Assembly (NCBI GenBank): GCA_902802585.1
Contig: CADCMR010000008.1
Coordinates: 1-64,000 of the forward strand
DNA: 64,000 nucleotides
Reading direction: 5' to 3'
Source: an uncultured bacterium
GTDB lineage: Bacteria; Verrucomicrobiota; Lentisphaeria; Victivallales; UBA1829
Shown here: positions 39,992 through 49,710 of the stretch, in pieces
How positions within the stretch are numbered: position 1 is the first letter of the stretch
Layout of the letters: every line of letters begins with the position of its first letter
Notes under the pieces: model-generated
The model's database searches: none
Seen by the model: only the letters and a program-made list of their open reading frames with translations
Told to the model about the DNA's origin: nothing
Translations under genes and position numbers: made by a program

Positions 39992-42900
39992 ATGAATTTC
40001 ACCTCAACCGCCGTTTGTCCCGTCTACACGAAATCCGCCACCCGCGACCGCATCGACCTGTGCGGCATCTGGAAGCATCAGATCAACACCTCCGCCGAGC
40101 GCCCCGACGAATCCGGCGCATGGGAGGACTACGAGGTGCCGGGCTGGCGGAGCGCCGTCCGCAAGGACGTGCCGTATTTCCTGTGGTTCCGGCGCGAGAT
40201 CGAAATCCCGGCGGACTGGCAGGGCAAACGCGTCGTGCTGAACCTGCGCGGCGCACGGAACACCCCGAAAGTCTACCTCGACGGCAAGCTCGCCGGAAGC
40301 AAGTTCGACGGCTGGACGCCGTTCGGGCTCGACATCACGGAATTCGTACGGCCGGGCTGCCGCCACATGCTCGAGCTGTGCTGCGGCGACCGGAGCGCGG
40401 TCGAGGACCTCACGAAGGGCACGGACGAGATCGCGCACACGATTGCCCCGGTCGGCGGATTCCACGACAACTGCGGACCGTTCCTGCCGGTCTACCTCGA
40501 CGCGTACGAGCCTCTGCACATTGAGGATTCCCGCCTCGCGATCGTGACTTCGACAAGAAAAATGACCATAACCGTGACCGGCGCGGCCGTGCAGTCCGAG
40601 AGCGAACTGCCGGGCGCCTCCACGCTCAAAATCGAATGCGCCGTGCTGGACGGGGAAACGCCCGTACTTGAATTCGGCGGCGTCCCTCAATTCGGCGAGG
40701 TCAAACTCTCAGACGAGGCGGACGACGCGCCGTTCAATCCCGGCGCATGGCGCTTCGAGGCGGCGTTCCCGGACGCGAAACTCTGGACGCCCGAGACACC
40801 GAACCTGTACCGCCTCCGGATCCGCCTGTACTCGGCCGGCGTGCTCCGCGACGAATCCTTCACCCGCTTCGGATTCCGCGAGGTGTGGTGCGACGGCCCG
40901 GATTTCTTCCTGAACGGCGTGAAGCGCCGCCTGCTGGCGTCGAGCACTTGGCCCGCCTACGGCTACATCCCGCGCGACGAGGTCTTCCGCCGCGTCCGAC
41001 AGTGGAAGGAAGACGGCATCCTCGCGTTCCGGTTTCACAACCAGCCGTGGCAGGAGGATTACCTGGATGCATGCGACGAGATCGGCATCATGACCGTCGA
41101 CGAGTCACCCGTGTACACCGACGGCAGCGCCATGTACGCGTACAACGAGGACATTTTCTGGAACAACTTCGCCGACGTGCTGCGCGGGATGATCCGGCGC
41201 GACCGCAACCACGCCTCGCTCGTGATGTGGAGCGTCGGCAACGAAATCCTTTTCATGGGCTCGGTCAAGTTCTGTCCCGACCTCAACCACCGCCTCGGCG
41301 AGATGGGCACGCTCACGAAACGCTTCGACCCGACCCGCGCCACGATGTTCGAGGCGGACCGCGACCCGGACGGCAAGTACGACATGATCGGGCTGCACTA
41401 TCCGCATGAAATGCCCGCGCTGTACGCGTACCCCGACGCCGCGGAATGGCTCGGCCGCCGCATCGAGGCGGAAGCCGCGGGCGGGATGCTCGGCAAACAG
41501 TCCGGCACGTTCTTCTGGGACCGCAAAAAGCCGCTGTACATCGGCGAATACCTGTGGTGCCCGCAGACCGACTACTCCGTCGGATCCATCTGGTTCGGCG
41601 AGGAAGTCTACCTCAGCCGCCAGAAATGCAACCATGAGGCAAAGTTCCTCGGCTGGATCGACCAGACCGAGGCATTCCGCATGGCAAACGTCACCGGCAT
41701 GTGTCCCTGGACCGCCTACGGATTCGGCGGCACGTCCGTCCCCGGCGCCGCCGAGGCGGAAAAGATCTTCTTCCGCAGGGTCGCGTGTTTCCGGCGCGAC
41801 CGCTCTTCGCGCGTGTTCACCGGAACAAGGAAAAACGTCGCGTTCGACGTGCTCAACGATTCGCCGGAGACACAGGCGCTTGAGCTGACGATCGCCGTCG
41901 ACGGCATTGATGCGGATTCCGCCTCGTTCACGCTGGAACCGGGTGGCGCGCGCACGGTCTCGCTCGCGTTCACAGCAAAGGATGTGCCGGGGAAAGCTCT
42001 GCCCGAATACGAGACCTGCACGCTCGAATTCCGCCTGGCCGCCAACGGCAGCGAGGTCCAACACGAGAGTTTCCAATATAAGATTTATCCCGCTCCCGGC
42101 GCCGAAGACGTTGAAAACGTTCACGTCTACCGCGCGCCGGGTGACATCGCATTCGCCTCACTGGACCCGGCGGCGGACATCGTGGTCATCGATGAAAACG
42201 TGCTCGGCACGCCGGAAAGCCCGGCCCAATTCGATACGGACGGGTTCCGGCGTTTCCTCACGGACGGCGGACGCGCGCTCGTGCTGGCGCAGGACACGCT
42301 CGATCCGCTCGGACTCGGCGTGAACCTCACCGACCACGCGTCGACCATGGCGTTCCCGCTCGCGCCGAACCATCCGCTGCTCGGCGGACTCGAACCCGCC
42401 GACTTCAAGTGGTGGGCGGACGGGCACTACATTTCCCGCCGCGAGGTCATCCGCGAGGGTCGCAACGGCCTGGAGGTGCACCTCGTGACCGGCGGATTCA
42501 GCGCCCTCGCGCAGGGACCGTTCGCCGACCTGCCGTTCGGGGACGGGCACGCCGTGCTGATGCAGCTTCTCGCCGGGAGCAAGCGCGCCGCCGAGCCCGC
42601 CGCGGATATCCTGTACCGCAACGCCGTTTCCTACCTGAAAAAACTCCCGCGCAAGCCCGCCCTCCCGGTCAAAGTGCTCGCATCCGATCCCGACGTCCTC
42701 CGCGTGCTGCGGACCATCGGGGTAAACGATTCCGGCACGGACGCCGCGAAGTTCATCGCCGCCGACGGCGCCTGCTCCGGGATGGACATGACGCCGGACC
42801 AGCTCGCCGCATGGATCCGCAACGGCGGCGTCTTCTGCTGGCACATGCCCGATTTGAAGACGTTCAGCCGCCTGAAACATGCCATCGGCGCGGACGGGAT

Positions 42901-44053
42901 CGCCTGCGTGAAGGGCGACTGCTCCGGCTTTATTTCCGACCGCGAATCGCCGATCCTCTTCGGCGTCTCCCACGAGGACCTCACGCACTGCCGCATCTAC
43001 GACTGGGACAGCAAGCTCGACATCCAGCCCGACGCCGTTTCCATGCGGTTCGTGCCGGAAGCGTTCGCGCAACCCGCCCCGGTCTCCGGCGCGGTCAGGC
43101 TTAACGGCGGTCCCGTCCCGATGAAAGCGCCGCCCGTCGGAATGCCCGGATTCGTGGACCCCGCGCCGCATTCGGTCTTCACCGTCGTCCGCGAGAAGGC
43201 GGGGCTCGTCTGCCTCACGCTCCGCATCGGCGCCCCCGAGCCGCTGCCGGACATCGTCGACATGGGCGTGAACGGCGGGCATTACGTGTTCAAGTTCGCG
43301 GAAAAGCCGCTCTGCCGCATCGCGGTCGGCGACACGGAGCAGGTCTGGTTTGTCCCGGACAGCCCCGGCGAATACCGCACGGTCATCCATCTTCCCTCCG
43401 GGACTTCGCAGATCGACGTCCGCGGCGCGGGCCGTGCCGGCGTCGGCGCGGGCGTGTTCGCCGAGGCGTACCTCTCCGAGGCAAACTACCCTGCCGGGAC
43501 AGAAGTCCCCGCCGTGCCGGGTTCGCTCGTGAGCTGGAAGCTGGGCGAAGGGCGCGTAGTGCTGGACGGCGCGAACTGGACGTGCGTGCGCGACGGGAAC
43601 GGGGTGCGCGGCGAGCGCTATCTGAGCGGACTCCTGCGCAATCTGGGCGCTGGATTCCACGCGGAACGCCAGGACGCGGGCGAAGCCGACGACCCGGACA
43701 ACCTGATCTCGCAGACACGCATCGCGGGCAAACTCGTCCAGGTGCTCTCCAACAACACGCTCGTCGAGCTGGAAACAGACTTCGAGACGCCGCAATCCGG
43801 AACGCATGTCGTACACATCGACGCCGTCTGCTACCCCTACCAGCGCATCTATTCCCAGGTCACAGTCGAAATCGACGGCAAACCCGCCGCAGAACGCGAG
43901 GTCCCATCCGACGTCACCGCCGGGTACGACCTCGCCGAAGTCACGCTCGACGCCGGGACACATCATGTCCGCATGACCTACGGCAACGACGGATTCGGCG
44001 ACGGAGGCGACCGCGCGCTCTTCATCCGCAAGCTGAAGGTCCTGCCGAAATGA
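39992..44053 (+). CDS. Very large GH2-family glycosidase
   Basis: A 1353-residue protein without a signal peptide. Residues about 20-190 form the GH2 sugar-binding jelly roll (DLCGIWKHQI, YFLWFRREIEIPADWQGKRV, VYLDGKLAG, GLDITEFVR). Next come the immunoglobulin-like domain ending RFGFREV and the TIM barrel. The acid/base Glu is in WSVGNEI near 414 and the likely nucleophile Glu in LYIGEYLW near 518. Residues about 680-1000 contain a ThuA/glutamine-amidotransferase-like region (DGGRALVLAQDTLDPLGLGV). Residues about 1130-1353 end in a CBM-like beta domain (VTVEIDGKPAAEREVPSDVT, HHVRMTYGNDG). A beta-galactosidase or beta-glucuronidase activity is likely; the substrate is open. The start at 39992 has GGAGG upstream. 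Its length is well above the 600-1100 residues common in GH2. Confidence 0.82.
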   Translation: MNFTSTAVCPVYTKSATRDRIDLCGIWKHQINTSAERPDESGAWEDYEVPGWRSAVRKDVPYFLWFRREIEIPADWQGKRVVLNLRGARNTPKVYLDGKLAGSKFDGWTPFGLDITEFVRPGCRHMLELCCGDRSAVEDLTKGTDEIAHTIAPVGGFHDNCGPFLPVYLDAYEPLHIEDSRLAIVTSTRKMTITVTGAAVQSESELPGASTLKIECAVLDGETPVLEFGGVPQFGEVKLSDEADDAPFNPGAWRFEAAFPDAKLWTPETPNLYRLRIRLYSAGVLRDESFTRFGFREVWCDGPDFFLNGVKRRLLASSTWPAYGYIPRDEVFRRVRQWKEDGILAFRFHNQPWQEDYLDACDEIGIMTVDESPVYTDGSAMYAYNEDIFWNNFADVLRGMIRRDRNHASLVMWSVGNEILFMGSVKFCPDLNHRLGEMGTLTKRFDPTRATMFEADRDPDGKYDMIGLHYPHEMPALYAYPDAAEWLGRRIEAEAAGGMLGKQSGTFFWDRKKPLYIGEYLWCPQTDYSVGSIWFGEEVYLSRQKCNHEAKFLGWIDQTEAFRMANVTGMCPWTAYGFGGTSVPGAAEAEKIFFRRVACFRRDRSSRVFTGTRKNVAFDVLNDSPETQALELTIAVDGIDADSASFTLEPGGARTVSLAFTAKDVPGKALPEYETCTLEFRLAANGSEVQHESFQYKIYPAPGAEDVENVHVYRAPGDIAFASLDPAADIVVIDENVLGTPESPAQFDTDGFRRFLTDGGRALVLAQDTLDPLGLGVNLTDHASTMAFPLAPNHPLLGGLEPADFKWWADGHYISRREVIREGRNGLEVHLVTGGFSALAQGPFADLPFGDGHAVLMQLLAGSKRAAEPAADILYRNAVSYLKKLPRKPALPVKVLASDPDVLRVLRTIGVNDSGTDAAKFIAADGACSGMDMTPDQLAAWIRNGGVFCWHMPDLKTFSRLKHAIGADGIACVKGDCSGFISDRESPILFGVSHEDLTHCRIYDWDSKLDIQPDAVSMRFVPEAFAQPAPVSGAVRLNGGPVPMKAPPVGMPGFVDPAPHSVFTVVREKAGLVCLTLRIGAPEPLPDIVDMGVNGGHYVFKFAEKPLCRIAVGDTEQVWFVPDSPGEYRTVIHLPSGTSQIDVRGAGRAGVGAGVFAEAYLSEANYPAGTEVPAVPGSLVSWKLGEGRVVLDGANWTCVRDGNGVRGERYLSGLLRNLGAGFHAERQDAGEADDPDNLISQTRIAGKLVQVLSNNTLVELETDFETPQSGTHVVHIDAVCYPYQRIYSQVTVEIDGKPAAEREVPSDVTAGYDLAEVTLDAGTHHVRMTYGNDGFGDGGDRALFIRKLKVLPK

Positions 44054-44091
44054 CCCGCGCCTGAACCTGCCTCACAACCGCATTTCATCCT

Positions 44092-44129
44092 GCCGCCGCT
44101 TCCGTTCCCGCAACGGACGGCGGCGTTTT
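44092..44129 (+). terminator. Terminator of the GH2 gene
   Basis: GCCGCCG (44092-44098) pairs with CGGCGGC (44118-44124) around an inner CCGTT/AACGG stem; TTTT follows at 44126-44129. Confidence 0.75.
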
Positions 44130-44194
44130 CCATTCTTTTCCGCCCTTTTTTTTAAAATAAGTCATTTAATCTATGAAAAAAATCAAATAGTGCA

Positions 44195-44223
44195 TTGATT
44201 TTCCCGCGTGTGAACTGTATAGT
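44195..44223 (+). promoter_or_regulatory. Promoter of the GH39 gene
   Basis: -35 TTGATT (44195-44200), 17-nt spacer, -10 TATAGT (44218-44223), with a leader of about 100 nt. Confidence 0.6.
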
Positions 44224-44330
44224 TTAAATGAATGGTTGTAGTTTCCCGTCCGCCTTCCGGTTCCCGCAAGCTCAAGACGGACGGTCTGAACCGCACGTGA
44301 TTCCGAACCCACAGCTCAAGGAGCAAGTTC

Positions 44331-46643
44331 ATGAAAAAACAAACAGCAGTTTCCCCCGCAAAGAAGAATGAACCCCGCGTCATCGAATCCGACCTCTTGC
44401 AGCTCAAGGGGCCGCGTTCCATGGTCTGGAGCGACTGCGTCGGCGCCGGCCGAATCGGCGAAGGTCTCCGTGATTCCTGGCGCAAGCAGCTGGAACACTG
44501 CCACAAGGAATTCGGATTCCGCTATCTCCGGGCGCACGGTCTGCTCCACGACGAAATGCGCGTGTACACCGAAGACAAAAAGGGCAACCCCGTCTACAAC
44601 TTCATGTACATCGACGATGTGTACGATTTCCTGCTCTCCATCGGCATGAAGCCGTTCGTCGAGCTCGGGTTCATGCCCGAAAAGCTCGCGTCCGACAGCT
44701 TCAAGGACGAGCGCGACGGCAAGAACGAGGACACCGTCTTCTGGTGGAAGGCGAACGTGACTCCGCCGAAAAAGTACGAGAAATGGGACGACCTCATCAA
44801 GACGCTCGTCCAACACTGGACCGACCGCTACGGCGCTGATGAAGTCAAGACCTGGCGTTTCGAGGTCTGGAACGAGCCGAACCTCAACATCTTCTGGCGT
44901 CTCGCCGAAAAGGACCGCCTCCCCGAATACCTCAAGCTCTACGAACACACCGCCAAGGCCGTGAAGTCCGTCAACAAAGACTACCCCGTCGGCGGTCCGT
45001 CCGGCGCGGGTCCGGTCTTCATCGAGGAGCTGATCGACTACTGCAACAAAAAGAAAGTCCCGCTGGACTTCATCACCTACCATACCTACGGTCTCGGCGA
45101 CGGTCCCAGCGGTCTCGACCAGTACGGCAACCGCAAGCTCTTCCTCCACGAAAGCCTCCACTACGTCTGCGACTGCGCGAACCAGCCGCTTCCCGCCATC
45201 GTCAAGAAGGGCAAAAAGAAACTCCCCGTCTACATCACCGAGTGGAACTCCTCCTATTCGCCCGTCGACCCCGTGCACGATTCCTTCTTCGCCGGTCCGT
45301 TCATCCTGGAGCAGCTCCGCAACACCGAGGCGCTCGACTCCATGAGCTTCTGGACGTTCACCGACATCTTCGAGGAAAACGGTCCCGCGCCGCGTCCGTT
45401 CCACGGTGGATTCGGGCTCATGTCCTACCAGGGCATCCCGAAGGCCGCCTACTGGGCATACAAATACCTCTCTCTCCTTGGAAACACCGAGATCGTCTCC
45501 TCCGACAAGTCGTCCTATGTCTGCCGCGACGAAAAGGGCGGCGTGCAGGTCCTCTTCTGGGATCTCTCCCATCCCACCGACGGCGGCAAGGTCAGTAACC
45601 AGGACTTCTTCTTCAAGACCGTTCCCGCCGCAGACAAGGGCGAGGCGTCCGTCGTGCTGCACAACCTCCCCGCCGGCGAATACGACATCAAGGTCCACAT
45701 GATCGGGTTCCAGCAGAACGATCCGTACACGCTGTGGCTGAACGCCGGCGCCCCGTCCGACCTCACCCGCGAGGACGTGGAGGAACTCAAGAAGAACTCC
45801 GCCATGGAACCGGTGTTCCAGGCAAATATGAAGGTCCAGGACATGGTCACGCTCACGATGCCGCTCCAGGCGAACAGCGTGTACTTCATCAGCCTCACGC
45901 CGATCAAGCTCGCCCCGGTGAAAGCAGCACCCGCAAAGAAGGCGGAGGCGAAGAAAACAGAAGCAAAGCCCGCGGAAAAGGCTCCTGAGAAGAAGGCGGA
46001 AGTCAAGGCTCCGGTGAAACCCGCTGCAAAGTCCGCGCCAGAAAAGAAAGCGGAAGCCAAGGCTCCGGCGAAGCCCGCCGCAAAGTCCGCGCCAGAAAAG
46101 AAAGCGGAAGCCAAGGCTCCGGCGAAGCCCGCCGCGAAGCCCGCACCCGCGAAGAAGGCGGAAGTCAAAGCTCCGGCGAAACCCGCCGCAAAGCCCGCGC
46201 CCGCGAAGAAGGCGGAAGTCAAGCCCGTCGCCAAGCCCGCACCCGCGAAGAAGGTGGAAGTCAAGGCTCCGGCGAAACCCGCTGCAAAGCCCGTGACCAA
46301 AGCTCCGGCGAAACCCGCTGCAAAGCCCGTGACCACGAAGAAGGCGGAAGCCAAGGCTCCGGCGAAACCCGCCGCAAAGCCCGCGCCCAAGGCTCCGGCG
46401 AAACCCGCCGCAAAGCCCGTGACCACGAAGAAGGCGGAAGCCAAGGCTCCGGCGAAACCCGCCGCAAAGCCCGTGACCAAGGCTCCGGCGAAGCCTGCCG
46501 CAAAACCCGCGCCCAAGGCTCCGGCGAAGCCTGCCGCAAAGCCCGCGCCCAAGGCTCCGGCGAAGCCCGTAGCGAAGACTGCGCCCAAAGCTCCGGCAAA
46601 ACCCGCCGCAAAGGCTCCGGCGAAGAAAGCTTCCAAGAAATAA
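44331..46643 (+). CDS. GH39 beta-xylosidase-like enzyme with long Lys/Pro/Ala tail
   Basis: A 770-residue protein. Residues about 20-430 form a GH39 TIM barrel: [31 protein letters not shown] segment, FVELGFMP, the acid/base in [13 protein letters not shown] (near 182), VGGPSGAG, and the nucleophile in [13 protein letters not shown] (near 303). A small beta domain follows to about 525. The last about 245 residues are an almost pure Lys/Pro/Ala tail made of [20 protein letters not shown] units, similar in composition to histone H1-like proteins. No signal peptide is visible. GH39 enzymes release xylose from xylo-oligosaccharides. The ribosome site is AAGGAG. Confidence 0.85.
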   Translation: MKKQTAVSPAKKNEPRVIESDLLQLKGPRSMVWSDCVGAGRIGEGLRDSWRKQLEHCHKEFGFRYLRAHGLLHDEMRVYTEDKKGNPVYNFMYIDDVYDFLLSIGMKPFVELGFMPEKLASDSFKDERDGKNEDTVFWWKANVTPPKKYEKWDDLIKTLVQHWTDRYGADEVKTWRFEVWNEPNLNIFWRLAEKDRLPEYLKLYEHTAKAVKSVNKDYPVGGPSGAGPVFIEELIDYCNKKKVPLDFITYHTYGLGDGPSGLDQYGNRKLFLHESLHYVCDCANQPLPAIVKKGKKKLPVYITEWNSSYSPVDPVHDSFFAGPFILEQLRNTEALDSMSFWTFTDIFEENGPAPRPFHGGFGLMSYQGIPKAAYWAYKYLSLLGNTEIVSSDKSSYVCRDEKGGVQVLFWDLSHPTDGGKVSNQDFFFKTVPAADKGEASVVLHNLPAGEYDIKVHMIGFQQNDPYTLWLNAGAPSDLTREDVEELKKNSAMEPVFQANMKVQDMVTLTMPLQANSVYFISLTPIKLAPVKAAPAKKAEAKKTEAKPAEKAPEKKAEVKAPVKPAAKSAPEKKAEAKAPAKPAAKSAPEKKAEAKAPAKPAAKPAPAKKAEVKAPAKPAAKPAPAKKAEVKPVAKPAPAKKVEVKAPAKPAAKPVTKAPAKPAAKPVTTKKAEAKAPAKPAAKPAPKAPAKPAAKPVTTKKAEAKAPAKPAAKPVTKAPAKPAAKPAPKAPAKPAAKPAPKAPAKPVAKTAPKAPAKPAAKAPAKKASKK
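45914..46640. repeat. Degenerate short repeats encoding the KPA tail
   Basis: About 725 bp of imperfect 9-66-bp repeats built from units such as AAGGCTCCGGCGAAGCC and GAAGAAGGCGGAAG. They encode APAKPAAK and KKAEVK variants at the 3' end of the GH39 gene. Confidence 0.8.
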
Positions 46644-46665
46644 GCGGCTCATCTCTGTCCTACTC

Positions 46666-46703
46666 GCCCGGCATCGGAATCACGGTTCCCATGCCGGGCT
46701 TTT
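46666..46703 (+). terminator. Terminator of the GH39 gene
   Basis: A perfect 9-bp stem GCCCGGCAT (46666-46674) and ATGCCGGGC (46691-46699) is followed by TTTT. The remaining gap to 47006 is AT-rich and holds a possible -10 TATAGT near 46911-46916. Confidence 0.8.
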
Positions 46704-47006
46704 CATTGTTTAAGGTTTTCATAGATCACCCGGCATCCGGGATCTGGTTCCGCCGTGGAAAGCGCTGTCATCCGTTGTACCGTTAGATACGGCAAATTTA
46801 TTTTATTCTCGAAAATACTGCACATCGGATAACAAAAAATAAATGCTTATTAATAAAAAGTACATACTATCTGACGCAAACACCATTTAAATTTCGATTT
46901 GATGTGCTATAGTAATACAGTTTGAATCAGCCTCAATCGGAGACTGCCTCTGCAAATCAACCGGGGCCGTTTTTTCCTTTTTGCGGTCCTATAAGGAGTT
47001 ATACAA

Positions 47007-48128
47007 ATGGAATTCAATCAGTACTGCGTCACCCGCCGTTCAATGCCCTTCTGGTGCGTTGGCAATCCGCTGTCCGACCCGTTCGGAGGCTCCGTCCTCG
47101 ACAAGATCAGCTCGATCGAAGTCGCAAAAATTCTCGCCTGGGCTGCCGGTGAAGGTCTCATCGAAGCCACCAGCGCGCACGACGACGACCTCGTGCCGTG
47201 GGATCCCGCGAATCCGGACGACGATCTGGATCCGAACAGCGAAACCAGCAAGATCCTCCGTGAAATCAAGTCCATCCTCGACGGCGCCGGCATCAAGTTC
47301 AACACGATGACCTGCAGCCTCCACGGCAACAAGATCTTCCGCGACGGCGGTCTCTGCAATCCTGATCCCGAACTCCGCAAGCTCGCGGCGAAGAAGGTCG
47401 AACGCACCCTCCGCATCGGCGCGTTCCTCGGTGCCGACTACTACACCTACTGGGTCGCCCGCGACGGTTTCGAAGTCCCCGCCATCACGAAGTGGGGCGA
47501 AGTCTACACCTGGCTCGCCGACGGCCTCAACCATGTGACCGACTACATCGAAGCGCAGGGTCTGACGAACTACAAGGGCGCCACGGTCGAGCCGAAGCCG
47601 AACGAGCCCCGCGGTCAGATGTTCCTCCCCTCCAGCGGCCACGCCGTCGGATTCATTTTCGGAATGCTCAAGAAGCCGGATTTCTGGGGCGTCAACCCGG
47701 AACTGCTCCAGCACGAGAGCATGGCGCTGCTGAACTCCGTGATGACGGTCAGCTACCTCTGCAGCATGAACAAGCTCAAATTCCTGCATTTCGGCTGCCA
47801 GATCAAGGCGCAGTTCGACAATGACTTCCCGCCGCTGATCGGACCGGAAGGACTCAAGGAAACCGTGTTCATGTTCAACGCGCTCCAGCAGATCGGCTGG
47901 AAGGGCATCGTGGAATTCGACTGCCACATGCTCCGCGCCGAAGGCGACCTCAACGCCCAGATCGAATGCCGCAAGCAGTTCATCCGCGACTGCATCCGCG
48001 CGCTTTCCATCGCCATCACCCTCGCCGCCCGCATCAAACCCGCCGACAAGCCCGCGTCCCAGAGCGCCGGCGACCTCGACAGCATCATGCAGATGTGCGG
48101 CCTCGACAACGTTCAGGTGAAACGGTAA
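47007..48128 (+). CDS. Divergent xylose isomerase homologue
   Basis: A 373-residue TIM-barrel protein related to class I (actinobacterial) xylose isomerase. Seen are CVGNPLSDPFGG, SAHDDDLVPWDP (catalytic His with Asp), FRDGGLCNPDPELRKLAAKK, VEPKPNEPRG with the metal-binding Glu, VNPELLQHESM, FDND, and EFDCHM. The stretch expected to read HIDLNGQHGPKFDQD is shortened to HFGCQIKAQFDND, so one metal-binding Asp (about Asp245 in Streptomyces numbering) appears missing. It may isomerise another sugar, use one metal, or be inactive. It sits just upstream of a sugar ABC importer and downstream of a xylosidase, so a pentose role is likely. AAGGAG precedes the start. Confidence 0.7.
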   Translation: MEFNQYCVTRRSMPFWCVGNPLSDPFGGSVLDKISSIEVAKILAWAAGEGLIEATSAHDDDLVPWDPANPDDDLDPNSETSKILREIKSILDGAGIKFNTMTCSLHGNKIFRDGGLCNPDPELRKLAAKKVERTLRIGAFLGADYYTYWVARDGFEVPAITKWGEVYTWLADGLNHVTDYIEAQGLTNYKGATVEPKPNEPRGQMFLPSSGHAVGFIFGMLKKPDFWGVNPELLQHESMALLNSVMTVSYLCSMNKLKFLHFGCQIKAQFDNDFPPLIGPEGLKETVFMFNALQQIGWKGIVEFDCHMLRAEGDLNAQIECRKQFIRDCIRALSIAITLAARIKPADKPASQSAGDLDSIMQMCGLDNVQVKR

Positions 48129-48196
48129 CGCGAGCTGGAGGAATTGCAATGGTCATGATGCCGACGGCGTCATGACCGTACATTGAGGAGTTGTCA

Positions 48197-49705
48197 ATGA
48201 GAAACATTTACCCATTCGGAAAAGCCCCGTTTGTCATCTTGGTCATTGCAATCATCTCCGGTGTTGTGTTCGGCGTGATGAGACTTCGTGAAACGGAAAG
48301 CAGACCCGACCTGATTCTGGCTATCCAAGCCGAAATTCACGTCAAGCCTTATACAAAGGCCATCGAGCAGTTCAACAAGGAAAACTTCGTCATCGACGAA
48401 AAGACCGGCGAGCGCCGCAACGCCCGCGTCGTTCTCCAGCGCGTTCAGAAGGAAGTCCTGATGAGCCGCCTCCAGTCCGCCATGCAGACCGGATGCGACG
48501 TTCCGGACGTGGTCGAAATTCTCGAAGGCACAATCGGCTATTTCACCCGCGGTCCGCTCGAAAATGTCGGCTTCGTCGACCTGACCGAGCGGCTGCGCGA
48601 GGACGGTCTTCTTGATCCCAAAAACATGGTCCAGACCCGCTATCCCCTCTGGTCCAGCCGCGAACATATCTTCGCGCTCCCCCACGACGTCCACCCGTCC
48701 TGCCTGTGCTACCGCGTCGACCTGATCAAGGAACTTGGCATCGACGTGACCAAGCTGAAAACGTGGGACGATTTCGTGAAGGAAGGTCAGCGCATCACCA
48801 TCCCGCAGAAACGGTACATGATCGACATGGCGGACGACAGCATGATCAGCCTGATCATCCTGCTGTCCCAGCACGGGTTCGACCTCTTCGACGCCTACGG
48901 CAACGTCGCGTTCGACAAGCCCGGCGTCGCCGACGTGGTAGCCTGGTTCGTCCGCCAGACCAGCGGCAAAACGCGCATCGCGTTCCCCGCCGGCGACGGT
49001 CAGAACTTCTACCAAGCAATGAACGAGGGGCTCGACCTGTTCTTCTTCACCCCCGACTGGCGCACCGCCCAGTTCATGCTGGACAACCCGCGCCAGAAAG
49101 GCAACCTCGCGCTGATGCCGATGCCCGTCTGGGCGGATGAAAACGGCAACCAGCTGCCCGGCACCTACAAGACCGGCACCTGGGGCGGCACGGGTCTTGC
49201 CATCACCAAGCACAGCAAGAACCAGGAACTCGCCTGGAAGTTCGCGAAATACCTCTATACGAAGACCGAGGACCTCGGCGAACGCTTCCTCCTCACGAAC
49301 ATCGTTCCGCCGATCAAGGCGTCCTGGGAACTCCCCGAGTTCAAGCAGAAGAGCGATTTCTACAAGCACATGTTCCACGATCCGGCGACCGGCGAACTCG
49401 TTGCGGAATTCGTCTCCATCGGCGAGATGTACGCCTCCCAGGCCGACGGCACGCCACCGCGCTACGTCACGGCATACACCACCCAGGCTGAGACGCAGCT
49501 TCTCAACGTCTACTACGCCGCGCGCGAGCATTATCTGAAAAACGGCGAGGAAGGCATGATGGAGCTGATCGAGAAAAAGCTCAAGGAAAATGCCGACTAC
49601 GTCCGCAGTCTCGTGGCGCGCAACGTCTTCCTCACCCGCGACGCCGAAAAGGCAGCCGCCGCCAGGGCTGACACCGCCGAAACCAAGAGTGAACAGGAGC
49701 AATAA
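48197..49705 (+). CDS. Membrane-anchored sugar ABC transporter substrate-binding protein
   Basis: A 502-residue extracellular solute-binding protein (family 1). It begins with an uncleaved-looking membrane anchor (FVILVIAIISGVVFGVMRL) and has no lipobox. The lobes show PDVVEILEGTIGYFTRGPLE, FALPHDVHPSCLCYRVDLIK, KTWDDFVKEGQRI, GTWGGTGLAITKHSKNQELAW and KFAKYL. The start at 48197 (ATG) is 6 nt after GAGGAG; an in-frame TTG lies at 48191. Two permeases follow at 5 and 20 nt. It binds an oligosaccharide or monosaccharide, probably from xylan given the neighbours. Confidence 0.85.
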   Translation: MRNIYPFGKAPFVILVIAIISGVVFGVMRLRETESRPDLILAIQAEIHVKPYTKAIEQFNKENFVIDEKTGERRNARVVLQRVQKEVLMSRLQSAMQTGCDVPDVVEILEGTIGYFTRGPLENVGFVDLTERLREDGLLDPKNMVQTRYPLWSSREHIFALPHDVHPSCLCYRVDLIKELGIDVTKLKTWDDFVKEGQRITIPQKRYMIDMADDSMISLIILLSQHGFDLFDAYGNVAFDKPGVADVVAWFVRQTSGKTRIAFPAGDGQNFYQAMNEGLDLFFFTPDWRTAQFMLDNPRQKGNLALMPMPVWADENGNQLPGTYKTGTWGGTGLAITKHSKNQELAWKFAKYLYTKTEDLGERFLLTNIVPPIKASWELPEFKQKSDFYKHMFHDPATGELVAEFVSIGEMYASQADGTPPRYVTAYTTQAETQLLNVYYAAREHYLKNGEEGMMELIEKKLKENADYVRSLVARNVFLTRDAEKAAAARADTAETKSEQEQ

Positions 49706-49710
49706 CAGAA

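Noticed and set aside
44316..46652. Minus-strand open frame opposite the GH39 gene with Arg/Gly/Leu repeats
   Set aside because: It is the antisense image of the Lys/Pro/Ala tail; promoter and catalytic motifs are on the plus strand.
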